Shown in pieces: positions 61,074 to 64,000 of a stretch of DNA of 64,000 nucleotides (the first letter of the stretch is position 1; every line of letters starts with the position of its first letter). The stretch comes from DAOUKH01 sp965261455 (GTDB lineage Bacteria > Chloroflexota > Dehalococcoidia > SHYB01), in NCBI GenBank assembly GCA_965261455.1, contig OZ253453.1, positions 3,038,001 to 3,102,000 of the forward strand, in the 5' to 3' direction. Under the pieces are notes generated by a model, which had not been told where the DNA came from, did no database searches, and saw nothing but the letters and a program-made list of their open reading frames with translations. The position numbers and the translations under genes are program-made.

Positions 61074-62228
61074 TTAAGCCTTCAACGGTAGAAGCACCGT
61101 CGCCGAGCCCACCGTCGTCGTCTCGCCGCGCTGGTTGTCGGCCCAGAGCTCGACTTCGACGGGCGCCGCGCTGTCCGATGCGTCGTTGGGGCGGCCCTTG
61201 GATGCGACGCGGCCTTGGAACCACTGGGTGTCGCCGATGATGTTGGGGCGGCGTATTTGGACTTCGAGGCGGCGGATGCGCCCGTGATCGCTGGCCCAGT
61301 CGGTGAGGAGGTGCGCCGCCCATGCGGTGCGCATGCAGCCGAAGTCGTAGGCGTCGGGGAAGCCGCTTTGGCGGGCCAGGCTCACGTCCCAGTGCGCCCC
61401 TTCGACGTTGTCCTTGATGTTGTACTCGCGATTGATGAGGACGGCGCGGGGGTTTCCCTGGCCGTACTGGTGGGCTAGGCGGTTCGCCTGGCAATAGGCC
61501 GAGCCCCATCCAAGCACGAAGCCAATGAGTTGGGTCAGGGTGAGCGGCCCCTTGATGATGGGCGGGACGGCGGCGCCCTCCGTGACGTCTTCCCAGTAGA
61601 GCGGTTCGGCCCCGCGGCGGCGGATGCGCTCCTCTTCGTAGCCGCGCTCGATCGCCTCGATCTCGGCGTCGGTGTAGCGGTGCGGCTGCATCTCGTCGTA
61701 CTTGCCCCGGCCCCGCGCGGCCTCGCGCTCGTAGTTGAAGCGGAGGATGACGTAGGAGGCGACAAGCTCGCCCGCCTGGTTGTAGTAGATGTTGCGGTCG
61801 ACTTGCTCGTAGGCCGTGCCGCCAAACGCACTGGGCCGCTCACGGATTGAGTCCATGCGGAAGGTGGAGCGCAGTGTGTCCCCCAAGCGCACTGGCCGGT
61901 GAAACTCCCAGCGGTCCGCCGCCCACAAGCCGAACAGGCCCGGCAGCGGCCCCCGATGGAAGCCGTCCTCGGCGGTGAAGCCCTTGTTGGAGAAGACGTC
62001 GGGGAAGGTAGGCGGCGTGATCAGGCCGCCGTAGGGCGAGGCCCCTGCGTAGGAGGGGTCGAGGTAAAGCGGGTTGTCGTCGCCCACGCCCTCAGCGAAA
62101 TGACGGATGGCGTCGCGGGAGGCCTCGGTGATCCAGCCCTCGCACTCGTATTCGAGGCCCACGTGCCGCCGGTAGAAGTCGAGCATCTCCGGCGTCGCCT
62201 CGCCGCGCTCCCACTCGAACGTCGCCAT
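61074..62228 (-). CDS. Tandem hotdog (FAS1-like/MaoC) dehydratase family protein
   Basis: A 384-residue protein with two hotdog domains. The first, about residues 20-165, has the FAS1-like N-terminal pattern DAIRHFAEGVGDDNPLYLDPSYA, including a MaoC-type hydratase Asp/His-like region, then GGLITPPTFP. The second, about residues 205-380, carries YWEDVTEGAAVPPIIKGPLTLTQLIGF and DFGCMRTAWAAHLLTDWAS. Such fusions hydrate enoyl-CoA or related thioesters, for example in the 3-hydroxypropionate and mesaconyl-CoA areas. No ACP synthase is adjacent. It is eight bases downstream of the SMP-30-like gene and likely co-transcribed with it. Confidence 0.88.
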   Translation of the reverse strand: MATFEWERGEATPEMLDFYRRHVGLEYECEGWITEASRDAIRHFAEGVGDDNPLYLDPSYAGASPYGGLITPPTFPDVFSNKGFTAEDGFHRGPLPGLFGLWAADRWEFHRPVRLGDTLRSTFRMDSIRERPSAFGGTAYEQVDRNIYYNQAGELVASYVILRFNYEREAARGRGKYDEMQPHRYTDAEIEAIERGYEEERIRRRGAEPLYWEDVTEGAAVPPIIKGPLTLTQLIGFVLGWGSAYCQANRLAHQYGQGNPRAVLINREYNIKDNVEGAHWDVSLARQSGFPDAYDFGCMRTAWAAHLLTDWASDHGRIRRLEVQIRRPNIIGDTQWFQGRVASKGRPNDASDSAAPVEVELWADNQRGETTTVGSATVLLPLKA

Positions 62229-62235
62229 CGCCGCC

Positions 62236-63069
62236 CTACCGGTCCGGAAAGAGCTTCATGCCCGGCGTATGCCACGCAAACGTGCTCACGCGCTTCAGAT
62301 GCGACTCGCAGATGTAGAGCGTCGAAAAGTCGGGGCCGCCGAAGGCTAGGTTGGTGACCCGCTCGTCGAGCGGCCCGATGGAGTCGATACGGTTGCCGGC
62401 GGCGTCGAAGACGGTGACGGCCCCGCCGAAGTGGCCGCAGACGAGCAGGTTGCCCGCCGCGTCGAGGGCGAAGCCGTCGGGGGCGTGGCCCTCGGGCAAT
62501 TGGGCGTGCTTGCGCCGCTCTCCGATCTTCCCTGGCGCCGTGATCTCGTGCGCCCACATAGTCCCCGATATGGACTCTGCGACGAGCAGCGTTCCGCCGT
62601 CGTCGGTGATACCGATGCCATTGGGGAAGGCGTAATCAGTGGCGACGCGAGTCAGCTCTCGCTCGCTCGAATAGAAATAGACGTGACCCGGCTCCTGGTT
62701 TCTGCGGAGGCTGCCGTGCGGATCGGTGAAGTAGAGGTTCCCCTCGGCGTCGAAGACCAGGTCGTTACAGCCGCCGAACGACGGGTTCTCGATGACGCGC
62801 TCCGTCGTCCCCGTGGCGAGGTCGATGCGCTCCACCCAGCCGGGGTTGTCGCGCCCCCCGTTGTTGGTGACCCAGAGCGCGCCGTCCGGGCCGATGGTGG
62901 CGCCGTTCGGAACGCCGCCCGTCTCGCACAACGTCGACGCGCTTCCGTCGGGCCGGATCCGCGAGACCCGCTCGCCGGCGATCTCCACGACGTAAAGGTT
63001 GCCGTCGCGGTCGAAGGCGGGCCCTTCGGGAAACTCGAGGTCTGTCGCAAAGACTTCAAGGTCGGGCAT
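62236..63069 (-). CDS. SMP-30/gluconolactonase-like beta-propeller protein
   Basis: A 277-residue lactonase-type propeller starting at the ATG at 63069. Its blades repeat the pattern EFPEGPAFDRDGNLYVVE, GVPNGATIGPDGALWVTNNG, GCNDLVFDAEGNLYFTDPHG and FPNGIGITDDGGTLLVAE. The metal ligands of the family, Glu (FPEGP), Asn (FPNGI) and Asp (HAPDGFALDAAG), are in place. It is closer to classical SMP-30 than the protein at 5961. It precedes the hotdog dehydratase by eight bases, suggesting lactone hydrolysis followed by hydration or dehydration. Confidence 0.88.
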   Translation of the reverse strand: MPDLEVFATDLEFPEGPAFDRDGNLYVVEIAGERVSRIRPDGSASTLCETGGVPNGATIGPDGALWVTNNGGRDNPGWVERIDLATGTTERVIENPSFGGCNDLVFDAEGNLYFTDPHGSLRRNQEPGHVYFYSSERELTRVATDYAFPNGIGITDDGGTLLVAESISGTMWAHEITAPGKIGERRKHAQLPEGHAPDGFALDAAGNLLVCGHFGGAVTVFDAAGNRIDSIGPLDERVTNLAFGGPDFSTLYICESHLKRVSTFAWHTPGMKLFPDR

Positions 63070-63157
63070 GGAGCGCTCCGTTCCGGCTTGCCGCCTCCGG
63101 CGGCCGGGGTCATTGTCTCGCATCCGTCTACCCGCGCCCCGCCGGGCGGTGCCTCGA

Positions 63158-63598
63158 CTAGACGATCTTGGTCACGTCCTCGCGCCAGGGCTTCCAGTCG
63201 GGGCTCATGGGGCTGTCGGACGGGTCCCACTGACGCACCTCAATCACGAGGCCGCTGGGGTCGCGTATCACGGCCTGCCGTCCGCCGAACGAGAAGCCGC
63301 GCGCGGGCTCGTTCACCACCTCGACGCCGTTCGCCCTGAAGCGCGCCACCGCCTCGTCAAGATCGTCCACCGCGAGCCCGATGGGGCGCGCCTCGGTGCC
63401 TTGGAACTCCCCGTCGTGGGCCGGCTGGACCAGCTCGATCATCATGTCGCCAAGGCCCACGTAGCTCAGCTGCCGCTCACCGCCGGGGCCGAACCGCACC
63501 CGGCGCAGCAGCCGGAAACCGAGGGCCTTGGTGTAAAACTCGATGCTCGCGTCCATGTCCTTGGCGACCACGTGTACGTGGTCGAGCCGCTTGATCAT
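63158..63598 (-). CDS. VOC family protein
   Basis: A 146-residue glyoxalase/bleomycin-resistance/dioxygenase fold protein. The two halves begin KRLDHVHVVAKDMDASIEFYTKALGFRL and RPIGLAVDDLDEAVARFRANGVEV; the second contains REPSGLV-like IRDPSGLVIEVRQW. Metal ligands are likely the first His in DHVHV and the Glu in VIEVRQ. It may be glyoxalase-like or an epimerase or dioxygenase. It is separated by about 88 bases from the SMP-30 gene on the same strand, so it could head the same transcript. The ATG at 63598 follows an AGGGAGGC ribosome site. Confidence 0.88.
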   Translation of the reverse strand: MIKRLDHVHVVAKDMDASIEFYTKALGFRLLRRVRFGPGGERQLSYVGLGDMMIELVQPAHDGEFQGTEARPIGLAVDDLDEAVARFRANGVEVVNEPARGFSFGGRQAVIRDPSGLVIEVRQWDPSDSPMSPDWKPWREDVTKIV

Positions 63599-63721
63599 CG
63601 GGGCCTCCCTGGAGTCGGAGCTTGCGCCGGGATGTCGGTGAGTATACCGTGCTGCGCAGAGGTTCTACGTTATTTGTAGCAGACGGACGAAACGCAAGGC
63701 GCTTCTCTGGGGCTAGCGGCG

Positions 63722-64000
63722 ATGAGCCAATCTGATCTCAGCGTCGTCACGGGGGCCTTTGGCCACACCGGTAAGTACATCACCCGCCAGTTGCTGGAGC
63801 ATGGCGGCATTGTGAAGACGCTAACGCGCACTCCCGCTTCCCGCAGCCCCTTCGGCAGTCGAGTGGAGGCGCTACCGCTGGACTTCGGCAACTTCGCTAG
63901 TTTGGTGGAACATCTTCAGGGAGCCGTGACACTGCAAAACACGTACTGGATTCGCTTCGCACACGGCGCGGTTACGCATGAGACCGCCGTTCAGAACTCC
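63722..64000 (+). CDS. NAD(P)-binding NmrA/atypical-SDR protein, 5' part only
   Basis: The first 93 codons of a protein that continues beyond the window. It begins MSQSDLSVVTGAFGHTGKYI, where TGAFGHTG is the glycine-rich dinucleotide-binding motif of atypical short-chain dehydrogenases of the NmrA/NAD-dependent epimerase group. LTRTPASRSPFG suggests the NADP-binding arginines after the second strand. It is divergent from the VOC gene. Function cannot be given from this part. Confidence 0.75.
   Translation, partial: MSQSDLSVVTGAFGHTGKYITRQLLEHGGIVKTLTRTPASRSPFGSRVEALPLDFGNFASLVEHLQGAVTLQNTYWIRFAHGAVTHETAVQNS

Overview
This is a gene-dense, high-GC bacterial chromosome segment with no rRNA, CRISPR array, prophage or complete insertion sequence. 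The content points to a Chloroflexota bacterium, most likely the SAR202/Dehalococcoidia side. I infer this from repeated families rather than from a marker gene: five acyl-CoA dehydrogenases, two luciferase-like flavin monooxygenases (LLM), three amidohydrolase-2 proteins, two CaiB/BaiF CoA transferases, two SMP-30-like lactonases, two VOC proteins, a FAS1-like/MaoC dehydratase, a caa3-type oxidase and a UGSC selenoprotein. A phylogeny of nadA, miaB or coxA would settle it.

Layout. 1-9800 (minus strand): a catabolic cluster of acyl-CoA dehydrogenase, dipeptide-type binding lipoprotein, SMP-30 lactonase, orphan TPP dehydrogenase E1 alpha and beta, MmgE/PrpD protein, two OppD/OppF-type ATPases and a DppB-type permease cut by the window edge. 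9.8-14.5 kb: an accessory stretch with a gene-poor kilobase, DUF4202, a small membrane protein, an AAA/DUF4143 ATPase behind a perfect 33-bp palindrome, gene debris and a DUF1330 gene. 14.5-21 kb: an acyl-CoA dehydrogenase and hypotheticals, then nadB, nadA and miaB, then tRNA-Ser. 21-25.4 kb: a broken acetyltransferase, an SDR and a 564-residue UGSC selenoprotein with an in-frame UGA and a SECIS-like hairpin, then an antitoxin-like gene and an MFS transporter. 25.5-32.5 kb: tRNA-Cys, an IscA-type Fe-S protein next to its functional partner YgfZ, then acyl-CoA dehydrogenase, a frameshifted LLM gene, VOC, amidohydrolase and enoyl-CoA hydratase-like genes. 32.5-38 kb: a ProV/ProW/ProX betaine transporter and a CPA2 antiporter. 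38-47.6 kb: xthA, a hydrolase, a lysine-rich microprotein, paired CaiB genes, an amidohydrolase, pckA and paired acyl-CoA dehydrogenases. 47.7-52.7 kb: coxB-coxA-coxC-coxD plus a cytochrome c lipoprotein. 52.8-64 kb: LLM, amidohydrolase, tRNA-Leu, FAD oxidase, MFS, a HelD-like helicase flanked by debris, CMD-like, MaoC-like, SMP-30, VOC and a truncated NAD(P)-binding protein.

How it fits together. Most genes look like catabolism of CoA-linked, lactone or oxygenated organic compounds. Electrons would pass through flavoproteins to a caa3 terminal oxidase, carbon could go to gluconeogenesis through PckA, and solutes enter through ABC and MFS transporters. The strongest unusual signal is the selenoprotein, which a standard gene caller would split at its UGA. 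A second theme is decay: at least seven short remnants of the same families that are intact nearby lie at gene boundaries. I saw no classical transcription-factor gene.
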